Shown here piece after piece: positions 44,940 through 57,874 of a stretch of 64,000 nucleotides of DNA. Positions within the stretch are counted from its first letter, which is position 1, and every line of letters starts with the position of its first letter. Origin of the DNA: Paramecium octaurelia (lineage: Eukaryota > Ciliophora > Oligohymenophorea > Peniculida > Parameciidae); assembly GCA_905182995.1 (NCBI GenBank), contig CAJJDP010000078.1, positions 124,001 through 188,000 of the forward strand, in the 5' to 3' direction. The notes beneath the pieces are model-generated. The model made no database searches. It saw only the letters and a program-made list of their open reading frames with translations, and was not told the DNA's origin. A program made the position numbers and the translations under genes.

Positions 44940-47900
44940 TAAAAATTACATTTGGACGAGTCCCAATGTTATGGGGAGTATTACAATATTTTCTGTTCAA
45001 TTAGATTCTTTATCTAAAATCCTATTTGGAGATCATCATCAACAAATGGACAAAGGTATTGGCATTTTACTATAAATTTTGCAATTGTAAAATATTTCTT
45101 GCTTCAAATGAAATCTCAGGATGAACAATTGAGTAATGTATTATTTGACTATGTCTAAGCTTTTTGCATAATTTTTCATCATAAAGGCAAAACATTTTTT
45201 CTCCAAAAATACATTTCCTACTATACTAGATTAAGTGAAACAACTAACAACGCTCTCAATTTTCTTCTAAAGTAAAATGTTACTTTAAAATGAGTAATGT
45301 GTGAGATTTGGTAACTTTTGCAAGACATGCAGATATTCATATAAATTCGACATTATGTAGTTTCTAAGTTGCATTGATAATCAATTATATTAATAATCTT
45401 TGGATGGACAAAATTGTAAAAGAACTAAATACCAAATTGTCTATCTGCCTTTGAAGTAGATAAGGAAGATTTCTTTACTAATTTTTTGGACTATAAGTTT
45501 ACTCCTTCTTATGTGAAAACAATTTCTAAATGTGCTAAGTGCAATGATGGTTATTATTTAATAATTACTATTAAAATTGCTTTTGTGGTCAATTTGAAAT
45601 TCCTATAGTCGTATGAATAAGTATGAGCATATTTCTTTGATCAAGTTTGTTTGTTTGGTCCATATGATTAAAATTCTCTTATTGCTAGAATCTTAAATTA
45701 AATTGTATTCTTTGCTTAATAGACTAATTAATTTTCTATACTGTTGGAAATTAAATTTAAACTCTTCTTATACATGCCTTGTTTATGAAAATGGCTATTA
45801 TGCAGAAAAATTAACTGGTTATTTTAAACTATGCGCTTTAGATTACATTGCTTGAGCTGCTATCATTAGAATAAATATTCTAAAGATAATTGGGAAAAAG
45901 AGATTCAACCCTTTTATCGAGATTATTTTTAGAGATATGACATATATCATAAATTTACAATAAAATTTATCCATTATTCTATACTGAATTTGGATTAGTT
46001 AAGATAATTCTGACTATGAAATGCTCTGCACCCTCTGTGATATTGGGTATGAATTTCATGGAGATAGATGAATCTTGTTTAGAATGCACTGTCGTGAATT
46101 ATAAAATGTATGCCTTAAATGTCCTTAAGGTTTTTGAGGAAGAAATAGTAGCTTAATAGATAATAATTGTGTTAAATGTCCAAATAATTGTTAGTTGTGT
46201 AATAAAAGAGATGAGGGTTCAGTACATAAGATTAATACACTATTTATCAATGTCAAATATGAATATTATTCTTATTATTGTATTTCCGGCTTTAGTGGAG
46301 ATTTTGATTCGGAATTAGGCTTATTTTTAGATTGTGAAGAAGGTCCATGCTCACAATATATTGAAATCAATTTAAATTGAATTTGTAGTTAAGATTTATA
46401 TTATCAATAACTGGACCAATTATAAAGTGAGGAGGAGAAAAGAAGATTTACCCTTTAAAATATTTAAAAGCTATCAATTATTTTCTACTACAAGTTGTTC
46501 ACAAGTAATCATTCCTAAAACAATTTTAGTTTGAAAACATAGGAGTTTTATTAAATGGCTTATCAAAAATCAATTAAGCAAGTTTTAATAAAGATATTCC
46601 GTATATAAAACTAGAGGTGCTATTTAAATGATGAATTCCAGATTTCATAGAGTTTTAGTACAAATATATTTTCAGCAATGTAATCATAATAATTTTTTAA
46701 TTTAAAGATGTAGAACTTGAAATTTATGGTAATGGCATTATAATTCAGTTCTAGAAAAATCATACATCATTCAAGTCTAAAAATAACTATTTTTTTGTCA
46801 ATTTCAAAAGAATTCGCATAGAAGGTATATAAATTGAAGTGGACTATTTTTCATTTGGCCCAAGTTTAATAAAATTTCTAAGTCTTTTTGAATAAACAGT
46901 TGAATTGGTTGATATATTAACAAGATTATGACTTAACTACTTTTTATGTTATTATGGAAAATGCAAAAAATGTTGTTATGCAAAATTTTTGGATAAAAGA
47001 TTTCAGAAGAAAATTTTCCATTTAAGCTTTTATTTAGATTAAATAAATGTAACTCCCAGGCAATTAAATTAAGCAATATTAGCATTAAGAATAGTGAGTT
47101 TTTAGATTTAAAGGTATTTGAATTTGATCTAAAAGAAAATGATCAAGTAGAAATAATTGACTTAAAGATTGAATTAAAAATTTTTAATAAGCCTTAATAT
47201 ACTCAAAAAATAATTATTATTCGAATATATCACTTCTATATATTTTTCTTTCTTAAAATGAGCAATGCCATTTCTAATCAAATGTAAATTCAACAAATGG
47301 TAAATTCTAAATGAGGTAAATTGAAATTGATTCTTGTGAAATACAACAATTCTTTAATCATGAATAAATAAAAGTTTGAAATTGAAAATATCTATTCGGA
47401 GAATATTTCATTCNTACTGAATTTGGATTAGTTAAGATAATTCTGACTATGAAATGCTCTGCACCCTCTGTGATATTGGGTATGAATTTCATGGAGATAG
47501 ATGAATCTTGTTTAGAATGCACTGTCGTGAATTATAAAATGTATGCCTTAAATGTCCTTAAGGTTTTTGAGGAAGAAATAGTAGCTTAATAGATAATAAT
47601 TGTGTTAAATGTCCAAATAATTGTTAGTTGTGTAATAAAAGAGATGAGGGTTCAGTACATAAGATTAATACACTATTTATCAATGTCAAATATGAATATT
47701 ATTCTTATTATTGTATTTCCGGCTTTAGTGGAGATTTTGATTCGGAATTAGGCTTATTTTTAGATTGTGAAGAAGGTCCATGCTCACAATATATTGAAAT
47801 CAATTTAAATTGAATTTGTAGTTAAGATTTATATTATCAATAACTGGACCAATTATAAAGTGAGGAGGAGAAAAGAAGATTTACCCTTTAAAATATTTAA

Positions 47901-49640
47901 AAGCTATCAATTATTTTCTACTACAAGTTGTTCACAAGTAATCATTCCTAAAACAATTTTAGTTTGAAAACATAGGAGTTTTATTAAATGGCTTATCAAA
48001 AATCAATTAAGCAAGTTTTAATAAAGATATTCCGTATATAAAACTAGAGGTGCTATTTAAATGATGAATTCCAGATTTCATAGAGTTTTAGTACAAATAT
48101 ATTTTCAGCAATGTAATCATAATAATTTTTTAATTTAAAGATGTAGAACTTGAAATTTATGGTAATGGCATTATAATTCAGTTCTAGAAAAATCATACAT
48201 CATTCAAGTCTAAAAATAACTATTTTTTTGTCAATTTCAAAAGAATTCGCATAGAAGGTATATAAATTGAAGTGGACTATTTTTCATTTGGCCCAAGTTT
48301 AATAAAATTTCTAAGTCTTTTTGAATAAACAGTTGAATTGGTTGATATATTAACAAGATTATGACTTAACTACTTTTTATGTTATTATGGAAAATGCAAA
48401 AAATGTTGTTATGCAAAATTTTTGGATAAAAGATTTCAGAAGAAAATTTTCCATTTAAGCTTTTATTTAGATTAAATAAATGTAACTCCCAGGCAATTAA
48501 ATTAAGCAATATTAGCATTAAGAATAGTGAGTTTTTAGATTTAAAGGTATTTGAATTTGATCTAAAAGAAAATGATCAAGTAGAAATAATTGACTTAAAG
48601 ATTGAATTAAAAATTTTTAATAAGCCTTAATATACTCAAAAAATAATTATTATTCGAATATATCACTTCTATATATTTTTCTTTCTTAAAATGAGCAATG
48701 CCATTTCTAATCAAATGTAAATTCAACAAATGGTAAATTCTAAATGAGGTAAATTGAAATTGATTCTTGTGAAATACAACAATTCTTTAATCATGAATAA
48801 ATAAAAGTTTGAAATTGAAAATATCTATTCGGAGAATATTTCATTCTAATTATTGTTAAAATACATTAAGTTATTACAATAAACAAACATAGTGAGTATT
48901 CTGCATTTATTAAAATAACTCCAACTAACCAAAGCATAAACAAATAATTATTAAATAGATGTCGATTTTTGTTACTTTCCATGCAGGGCTTAATCAACTT
49001 TGAAATTTACATTAAGCCTTAATTTATTTGGAAATATTGGATTTGAAAATTGATCAATTAATTATTCAGAAAGCCTATGGTATTTCCTGCTTTAGTAGTT
49101 ATAAATGCTAATCAACTGAGTTTAAGTTAAGTTAAAATATCAATACATTGATTGGTTTTGGAAATCCAGATCAAATCAATATGAAAATCTTTCAATTCAA
49201 ATTTAAGATGAACCATTAATTGATATAAACTAATTAGTATTATCAAAAGCATATTACCCAAAAATCGAAATTAAAGCTTAAGAAGCTTATTGCTAGAAAA
49301 TTATTAAAATTTTGTTAAGGAGATTTTATCTTAGTTTTATGTTGAAAATGCGTAATTTATTGATTCAATTAAAAAATGAATTATTGCTAAATTACCTTGG
49401 ATTTAAAATACTCAATATTCAAAAGGTTGCTATTAGATAGAAATACTTAAACAAGTGTTATTTCTTTTCCAAATAAGAAAATAAAATAATACTTAATAGC
49501 CAAAGCAAAATTTTATTTTTAGAATCAGTTTAACAATAATATTAAATTAATCTCAAATCTAACATCCTAGTCCTGCGCTCAACAACAATCAAATAAACTG
49601 AATTTTTAAATTTACTTCTATAATAGATTTGATATTATAA
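44940..49640 (+). pseudogene. Remnant of a cysteine-rich surface or secreted protein gene
   Basis: Plus-strand pieces in shifting frames: FGRVPMLWGVLQYFLFN; KCAKCNDGYYLIIT; CLVYENGYYAEKLTGYF; CRELQNVCLKCPQGF; CVKCPNNCQLCNKRDEG with YYCISGFSGDF; further right beta-helix-like segments and NQYENLSIQIQDEPLID. CxxC pairs followed by G-Y/F are the furin-like repeat style of large ciliate surface proteins. Many breaks remain after allowing short introns. The span includes assembly repeats 2 and the start of 3, so the true length is about 1.4 kb less: read 44940-45981 followed by 47415-49640. Confidence 0.48.
45982..48846. repeat. Assembly duplication 2: 45982-47413 repeated at 47415-48846
   Basis: A 1432-base stretch reappears after the N at 47414 (offset 1433). 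The same open piece, 61 codons, occurs at 46195 and 47628. Unmerged contig overlap is the simplest reading. Confidence 0.92.
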
Positions 49641-51788
49641 TATTAAATATAGTAATTTAATCAGTTCTTTGCTATAAAAATTTGATTATTGATTGATATG
49701 TAAAGAGCTTACCTTTTATTTAAAAAATTATTTAATATTACATTAATATTAATAATCAACAGAACAAGTTTATCTAAAAATTCAACCATAAAGTTAATTT
49801 CTAAGCTTTGGCTTAAACAATGTTCATGTAATTTGATTAATTTTAAGAGATAGATTGCTCCTCAATATTAATTTCGATATTCAAACTATTAATTTTTTAT
49901 TAAAGAAAGATTCATTTAATTTAACCTTAGAATTAATAAAAACGGTTTATATAATGTTCCTTGTTTATTATAATTTTTCAATTTCTTCTACTGTCAACAA
50001 TATCAAATATTCTTACTAATGGTTGTAAGATAAGTCCATAAAGTAATAAAGATCCAACCAAATATTCGTCAGGTTATAAATTTAATCTCTAATTAATATT
50101 ATATAATTTTACTCCTGTACCAATAATTAGCCTTGCTTCCAAAATTAAGTAAAATCCATAAATTATACTGATAAATGCAGTTAACAAGACCCACCAAATT
50201 CTCGTAGCTAATAATAAAATTATNATATCACTTCTATATATTTTTCTTTCTTAAAATGAGCAATGCCATTTCTAATCAAATGTAAATTCAACAAATGGTA
50301 AATTCTAAATGAGGTAAATTGAAATTGATTCTTGTGAAATACAACAATTCTTTAATCATGAATAAATAAAAGTTTGAAATTGAAAATATCTATTCGGAGA
50401 ATATTTCATTCTAATTATTGTTAAAATACATTAAGTTATTACAATAAACAAACATAGTGAGTATTCTGCATTTATTAAAATAACTCCAACTAACCAAAGC
50501 ATAAACAAATAATTATTAAATAGATGTCGATTTTTGTTACTTTCCATGCAGGGCTTAATCAACTTTGAAATTTACATTAAGCCTTAATTTATTTGGAAAT
50601 ATTGGATTTGAAAATTGATCAATTAATTATTCAGAAAGCCTATGGTATTTCCTGCTTTAGTAGTTATAAATGCTAATCAACTGAGTTTAAGTTAAGTTAA
50701 AATATCAATACATTGATTGGTTTTGGAAATCCAGATCAAATCAATATGAAAATCTTTCAATTCAAATTTAAGATGAACCATTAATTGATATAAACTAATT
50801 AGTATTATCAAAAGCATATTACCCAAAAATCGAAATTAAAGCTTAAGAAGCTTATTGCTAGAAAATTATTAAAATTTTGTTAAGGAGATTTTATCTTAGT
50901 TTTATGTTGAAAATGCGTAATTTATTGATTCAATTAAAAAATGAATTATTGCTAAATTACCTTGGATTTAAAATACTCAATATTCAAAAGGTTGCTATTA
51001 GATAGAAATACTTAAACAAGTGTTATTTCTTTTCCAAATAAGAAAATAAAATAATACTTAATAGCCAAAGCAAAATTTTATTTTTAGAATCAGTTTAACA
51101 ATAATATTAAATTAATCTCAAATCTAACATCCTAGTCCTGCGCTCAACAACAATCAAATAAACTGAATTTTTAAATTTACTTCTATAATAGATTTGATAT
51201 TATAATATTAAATATAGTAATTTAATCAGTTCTTTGCTATAAAAATTTGATTATTGATTGATATGTAAAGAGCTTACCTTTTATTTAAAAAATTATTTAA
51301 TATTACATTAATATTAATAATCAACAGAACAAGTTTATCTAAAAATTCAACCATAAAGTTAATTTCTAAGCTTTGGCTTAAACAATGTTCATGTAATTTG
51401 ATTAATTTTAAGAGATAGATTGCTCCTCAATATTAATTTCGATATTCAAACTATTAATTTTTTATTAAAGAAAGATTCATTTAATTTAACCTTAGAATTA
51501 ATAAAAACGGTTTATATAATGTTCCTTGTTTATTATAATTTTTCAATTTCTTCTACTGTCAACAATATCAAATATTCTTACTAATGGTTGTAAGATAAGT
51601 CCATAAAGTAATAAAGATCCAACCAAATATTCGTCAGGTTATAAATTTAATCTCTAATTAATATTATATAATTTTACTCCTGTACCAATAATTAGCCTTG
51701 CTTCCAAAATTAAGTAAAATCCATAAATTATACTGATAAATGCAGTTAACAAGACCCACCAAATTCTCGTAGCTAATAATAAAATTAT
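48660..51788. repeat. Assembly duplication 3: 48660-50223 repeated at 50225-51788
   Basis: A 1564-base stretch reappears after the N at 50224 (offset 1565). Its first 187 bases also occur at 47227-47413, because duplications 2 and 3 overlap on one short contig. The left copy contains a truncated 3' end of the TMBIM-like gene (49978-50223). Confidence 0.92.
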
Positions 51789-52480
51789 TGTCAATAATAT
51801 CGATGTGCCAAAAATAATAATGGCTCTACCTATTATATGGAATGGTAAATACTTATCAGAGAAATCTCACTTTTGTTTAAATAAGCAATCATTAAAAAAA
51901 TATGATGAGAAACTCTACTCCCCAGGTTGCCCAAACTCCAATTTATCCCAAACTAATGAGCATAAAAATACATATTGTTGAAAATGTAAATCCATAGAAT
52001 ATAAGATATAAAACTAATAATAAGTAATTTATAGGAGCCTAACATAAGATCATTAAATATTACATTTCTTGTTGTGATTCCACCGAAGTATATTGTGAAT
52101 TACAAAACTATCGAGGTAAATAAGGAAACATAAAATAACCAAGATGGTATAAGTTTACAGTTTTCGTATTCATTGTATTCATAGCGACATCCTTTATTTA
52201 TACTCACCAACCAAAATCCCATTGGTGTATAAAATGCCAGAGCAATCATTACTAAATTCAATAGGAATTCTAATGTTAAAAAGCTATACATATTCCTTAA
52301 AAATTAAGCTCTTACTATAGAATCAGAAAATTAACTTTGATCTAAAGAAAATATACTATATAAACTTTCAATTTGTATCGTATTAAGAGCTATTACGTTC
52401 TAAGTTTCAAATGACTAGGGGTTGAGATTTTATTATGAAGAATTCTAATCCAACAAATAATTGTTAAAAGTATTGCTCAT
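51543..52480 (-). pseudogene. Broken Bax-inhibitor-1 / TMBIM (Lifeguard) family gene
   Basis: A minus-strand gene for a seven-helix Bax-inhibitor-like membrane protein. From CAT 52478-52480: MSNTFNNYLLDQNSS..., a 24-nt intron (52343-52366), then SIVRAQFLRNMYSFLTLEFLLNLV, the family's N-terminal signature. FNN is then joined by a 19-nt intron to ILGQIGVWATWGVEFLIIFF. After a T7 run the frame shifts, and one in-frame TGA (after FKQK) follows. Downstream the frame is clean: IIGRAIIIFGTSILLTIILLL, WWVLLTAFISIIYGFYLILEARLI and the diagnostic end PDEYLVGSLLLYGLILQPLVRIFDIV. So two lesions: a pseudogene, or local sequencing errors. The 3' part is duplicated by repeat 3. Confidence 0.7.
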
Positions 52481-53499
52481 CAAATAAAGATAATTATGAT
52501 ATTAGATATTTGCAAGATAAAAATACATAAAAACATTGATTAAAAAAAAAAAAAGATTCATAATATTTTAAAATCATAGTTTTATACTTTTAAATTAGTT
52601 ATATGGCGCTCATTTTTTAATTTATATTACTGTTGGTATACCGATCAATAGTATTGATATTAAAATATTAATTCTTATGACTATAAGGAGTTTAAAATAA
52701 CCTACTAGAAAGCACTTTAGAAGCCAATATTATTTATTAATATAATTTTTGAAAAATGTCATTGCTATGAAGCATAATCAATCAATTTTCACACCAAAAT
52801 ATTTAAATATATTTATAATCTTTACTTTTAAATTCTTATTATTATTGCTACAATGAAGAGAGTTTTGAATTAAAAGGCAATCTATTCAGGCTCTGAGTAT
52901 TTATCAAACTATACTCAGAAAGTATAGTTAATAAAGCGCATTATGTTAAGATATCGAATGATTAAATATCCTTAAGTTTGAGGATCAATAAATATACTTA
53001 AAAGTTGGTGTGAATTGATTACTACATTTTTAATAATACAATATTAGTTTTCTCTTCATATTTTGGATAGATTTTATTTTTACATACATTTAAATTAGAG
53101 TATCTGTATTAATGAGTTTTTAATTTTGAACTTTTATAAAATATTTCTTCAAATTTAGTCTCAATAATATGGTAAATACCTATATATTTTATTTATTCAA
53201 AATATTTAGAAATTAGTATCAGTAAAATGATTTTGTATTTCAAATATTGGATTAATTGTAAACTGCTATCAATGCATTATAGTTAATAACTCAATTATTT
53301 AGAAATTGAGAATAAGCAAAACCTAGCACTATCAAATAATATAAATCTAGGATAATTATTTCTTTATAATAAAATATATATAAATATAAATCCATTAAGT
53401 GAATAATTCATTTTGTGAAAAGGAAGTTTTTTTCAAGTATTCCATTAAAAAATTATAGATTAAAATTTTTATGGAATAATTAAAATTAGTTTATTTGTA
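52481..53499. other. Gene-poor AT-rich region with scraps
   Basis: About 1 kb. A short plus-strand piece near 52850-53010 (YNEESFELKGNLFRL, then VFIKLYSESIVNKAHYVKISND after a TGA) looks like an eroded exon. A 13-A run lies near 52542. Otherwise nothing recognised. Confidence 0.4.
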
Positions 53500-54056
53500 A
53501 TTATTAGGTGCTTTATAGATATTTTAAATTTAAAAAACAACTACAACTAAAATCCACAGGTCTTAGTTGTTTGGTAAACTTTGTTTTCCATCCGTATTTA
53601 ATATTTGTTTTCAACTCGTCATTGATTCTGACTTATTCTTTCTTTCTTAATTGGTTACATCTATTCATCGATTAGATTTTAACCATGTATATATAAAATA
53701 GAAAAAGTGATAAAATTCGATTATTAATATTATTTACTGTTCCATTCTCTTCAGATCTGTACTTGATTTACTTTGAATTGTTTTTCCAATATATCATTGA
53801 AGAGTATTTCATGATATTTAGATAAATGCAAAAGTAAACATCTCCTATTGATATGAATTTTGCATTTGTTTAAGTTTAACAGAAATAAACTGTTAAGATT
53901 ATATGGTAAATTCATAAAACAGTAGGTTTGTTTGTAATCTATAAATCAATTTTTTATCTTTTTTGATAACGTCTGGATAGATATTCTAAAGAGTAAAGTC
54001 CATTTTTCTTTGGGTTAATTTGATGGATCTTCGATTAGAGTAGGTGTATTTTCCAT
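53500..54056 (-). pseudogene. Minus-strand gene remnant
   Basis: CAT at 54054-54056 starts MENTPTLIEDPSNQPKEKWTLLFRI, a plausible gene start, but the frame closes after 36 codons. Pieces in other frames continue (RLQTNLLFYEFTIQSQQFISVKLKQ; near the far end RVENKYQIRMENKVYQTTK). No short introns link them. Family not recognised. Confidence 0.33.
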
Positions 54057-54504
54057 TTTGGATAATTATCTTTAATCTTGGCAATCGCGCTGTTAATTCA
54101 AAATGAGAATGTTCGTTCTCTAATAAGTATTAGAAAAACTAAAATGAATATTCAAAAATGCATCTGTATATTTTCTAATTTGAGCTTTTTAGTTGTAGTT
54201 CTTTTTGAAAATTTTTAATCATTTTATTGGGATAACTTTTAAGTGTTGTTTTACAAAGATATTTATATAAACTAAACAGTACTAAAATTTTCAAATTTTC
54301 TAAATAAGGAATCATTTCTTGTAAATGAAATAAATATTTTAATTAATTTGTGGTGAAAATTATTAGTTTGAGTGATATTCTAATTATCTAATTTTAATTA
54401 GCTCTCCTAATATGGGAGATAAAAGTTAAGGGGGAGTTTTATGAAAATATTATATAAAAATTATTAGTGAATGTAATATTGATTATTTTTAAATATTAAA
54501 TTGT

Positions 54505-56671
54505 ATAAATTTAATAAATTAACGATTTTTTAGGGATCAAAGTTTTATTTAAAAATATTTAAATACAAAATATACAAAAATTGGAAAAGACTTCAAAACT
54601 GTAAAATCCTTTGAAACAGATATTAGATATTTCCATTAATGAAAGATATTTCTAATGATTCGAAAAGAATGAAGTAAGTTTGATAAAACTATGCTCAAAA
54701 TTTGAAAATTAATGAATATTAAAGTCTCTAACTATTCCCCAAGTTAATAAATAACGACTCTTTTTGCCTTTTTTTTTTGAAATAATTTGGCTGCAGTTAT
54801 TATTATGATTTAATAGATTACTGATATACTACTTAAGCATAATCTAAATTATATCAAATGACTTTTGCTAAATCTGACTATTTGGAAGAGTATCTCCTTT
54901 TTTTAAATAATCATCCTAATAGGTTACTTTCAATTCTGAAAATTCACCTTTCTACAAGACATCTATATTGAGTATCATGTATGTTCCTTCTCCATTCCTT
55001 TTGCTCTCCTTCCATTATCCGTTATAATTATAATTTTCTTTCAAATTTATAATTTCGCCTTACCCATTAGATTTATTGCCATTTAGATTTCCTTTATAGA
55101 TTGAAATCAAATGAAAAAAGGATTTATTATAAATAAATACCAGAATTTTCATCATGTTAAAAATTATGTTTTACATTTTTATACTTTAAGATTTAGTACT
55201 GGGTTTCTTAAATAACTCTTCCTTTGAAATTAGAATCAGCTTTGTTTTTTTCCAATAAATAATTTTTTATATATGTTTTATTTTTCTGTTTTACAAATAT
55301 AGTCCAAATTTTCTCCTTCTTCTCAATTTTGCAGAAAAATAAAATATTATTGTCATTTTTCCCTTCTTCACCATTAAAATTTAATTCTTAATGTTGTTTT
55401 TTCTTTAATAAATTTTTATTATCCAAAAAGCGCATTATATTTGGAATTTGTTTTATAACTATCATTTAAAAGCAGTTTGAACTTTGTTTTATTTAACCCA
55501 TAATTAATTTAATTAAACTTAAATTTCTTTGGATCTTTTGAATTTAATTCTTAAATTTAATCTTTAATGTTATCTTCCTAACTGTTCNATAAATTTAATA
55601 AATTAACGATTTTTTAGGGATCAAAGTTTTATTTAAAAATATTTAAATACAAAATATACAAAAATTGGAAAAGACTTCAAAACTGTAAAATCCTTTGAAA
55701 CAGATATTAGATATTTCCATTAATGAAAGATATTTCTAATGATTCGAAAAGAATGAAGTAAGTTTGATAAAACTATGCTCAAAATTTGAAAATTAATGAA
55801 TATTAAAGTCTCTAACTATTCCCCAAGTTAATAAATAACGACTCTTTTTGCCTTTTTTTTTTGAAATAATTTGGCTGCAGTTATTATTATGATTTAATAG
55901 ATTACTGATATACTACTTAAGCATAATCTAAATTATATCAAATGACTTTTGCTAAATCTGACTATTTGGAAGAGTATCTCCTTTTTTTAAATAATCATCC
56001 TAATAGGTTACTTTCAATTCTGAAAATTCACCTTTCTACAAGACATCTATATTGAGTATCATGTATGTTCCTTCTCCATTCCTTTTGCTCTCCTTCCATT
56101 ATCCGTTATAATTATAATTTTCTTTCAAATTTATAATTTCGCCTTACCCATTAGATTTATTGCCATTTAGATTTCCTTTATAGATTGAAATCAAATGAAA
56201 AAAGGATTTATTATAAATAAATACCAGAATTTTCATCATGTTAAAAATTATGTTTTACATTTTTATACTTTAAGATTTAGTACTGGGTTTCTTAAATAAC
56301 TCTTCCTTTGAAATTAGAATCAGCTTTGTTTTTTTCCAATAAATAATTTTTTATATATGTTTTATTTTTCTGTTTTACAAATATAGTCCAAATTTTCTCC
56401 TTCTTCTCAATTTTGCAGAAAAATAAAATATTATTGTCATTTTTCCCTTCTTCACCATTAAAATTTAATTCTTAATGTTGTTTTTTCTTTAATAAATTTT
56501 TATTATCCAAAAAGCGCATTATATTTGGAATTTGTTTTATAACTATCATTTAAAAGCAGTTTGAACTTTGTTTTATTTAACCCATAATTAATTTAATTAA
56601 ACTTAAATTTCTTTGGATCTTTTGAATTTAATTCTTAAATTTAATCTTTAATGTTATCTTCCTAACTGTTC
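54505..56671. repeat. Assembly duplication 4: 54505-55587 repeated at 55589-56671
   Basis: A 1083-base stretch reappears after the N at 55588 (offset 1084). It contains the MORN-bearing 3' part of the kinase-MORN remnant. Confidence 0.92.
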
Positions 56672-57730
56672 TATTTTTTTGATTCCTGCTTATTTAGATC
56701 AAATTAAAGTATATCTTTCTCTGTAGGTTTTATGACATATTCTCTATGATCGGGTACCATTTTATCTTCTAGGGCTATTTCTGGTTATTGACTTTTTTTC
56801 TTGGATATTCCTGATAATTTACTTTAATTCTTCAATTTATGGAACTTCGCCCCATAATTAGGTATTATTTCTTTAAAGTATTTAATTCTTTTGAAAAAAT
56901 TTCGCCTTAATTTTATTAGTAACTATTGATCTTTTCTAACTCCTATTCCCTATTTTTTGCTAAAGCAAAGCAAGTATCTATATCAAAATTCATCTTACTA
57001 AAAGGCACAAATAATTCTAACATCATCACTCCTAATGTGTATCGATCATTTATTTGGATATTTAACAATTTTAGTTTTATTTTTCCTTTGCTTCCTCTGG
57101 TCTATCAATATTTTCTTTAATATAACACAAAAATTAATCATTTAAATAAGGAAATAAATTTCTTTTTATGTTATTGTTATTATGGTATTTGTAGAGGTAG
57201 TTTAAATTAAATATAAATTCGAATGGTTTATCTTCTAATTATCAAAAATCATCCTTATTGAATATAACATTTTAAGGTTTAATACTGAGATGGGTAAGGT
57301 TTTAGTTTTTATGATTTATTGCCAATTCTATTAATTTATAACAATAATGTATTTTTTATTCATCTGCTAATTGTTCTTTCATAATCTATTAGAATGATTT
57401 GCCAGGGCACAAGCACAAATATGAAATATCAAAATCTGCCCGCCCACCACCTTTTTTTTTTCTCAGAATATTTATCTGTAAAAAGCATACAACTTTCATT
57501 TTGATATTACCAACTAATATAATTGCTTTTTATTTTTCAAATACTACATATTCTAATTTCCCTTAACTTTATATCTCAGATTCATAAGCATATGGTCTAT
57601 CCTCATCAGAAAAAAATCTCCCAATCATTTATATTAATGAACAAAATTTGATCCGAAGTATACTTCATATGAAATAAATAATATTTCAGGCCAAATTAAA
57701 TCTATTATTAATTAAGTACTAATCGTTTCT
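55700..57730 (-). pseudogene. Pseudokinase-MORN gene remnant
   Basis: Minus-strand pieces in kinase order: YAYESEIQSQGKLEYVVFE (N-lobe-like), HYCYKLIELAINH then HLSIKPQNVIFNKDD, where the HRD aspartate is Ser, a broken activation region, and NDRYTLGVMMLELFVPFSKM (the D-x-Y-S-L-G-V helix of the C-lobe). A charged linker follows, then MORN repeats (GNLNGNKSNGQGEIIN; YNGQWKESKRNGEGTYMIL; VLQKGEFSELKVTYQD). At least one TGA and one or two frame changes interrupt it. Kinase plus MORN is a fusion seen in ciliates. The C-terminal third exists twice because of assembly repeat 4. Confidence 0.55.
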
Positions 57731-57874
57731 ATCCAAAATGAGTAAGGCAGATATTAAATGGTATGAGTTGAATCCGATTAGATGATTAAGTATGATATAT
57801 CTTAGAACTCAGCATATTTTATAAAATATTTATAAATATAATATATAAATAAGAAATATAATTAATAACTCTAG

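Noticed and set aside
46195-47813. Recent tandem gene duplication (identical 61-codon frames)
   Set aside because: The identity ends exactly at the N at 47414 and the offset equals the overlap length; assembly artefact is far more likely.
57734-57792. Small plus-strand gene MSKADIKWYELNPIR
   Set aside because: Only 15 codons before TGA, with no intron leading onward; likely chance.
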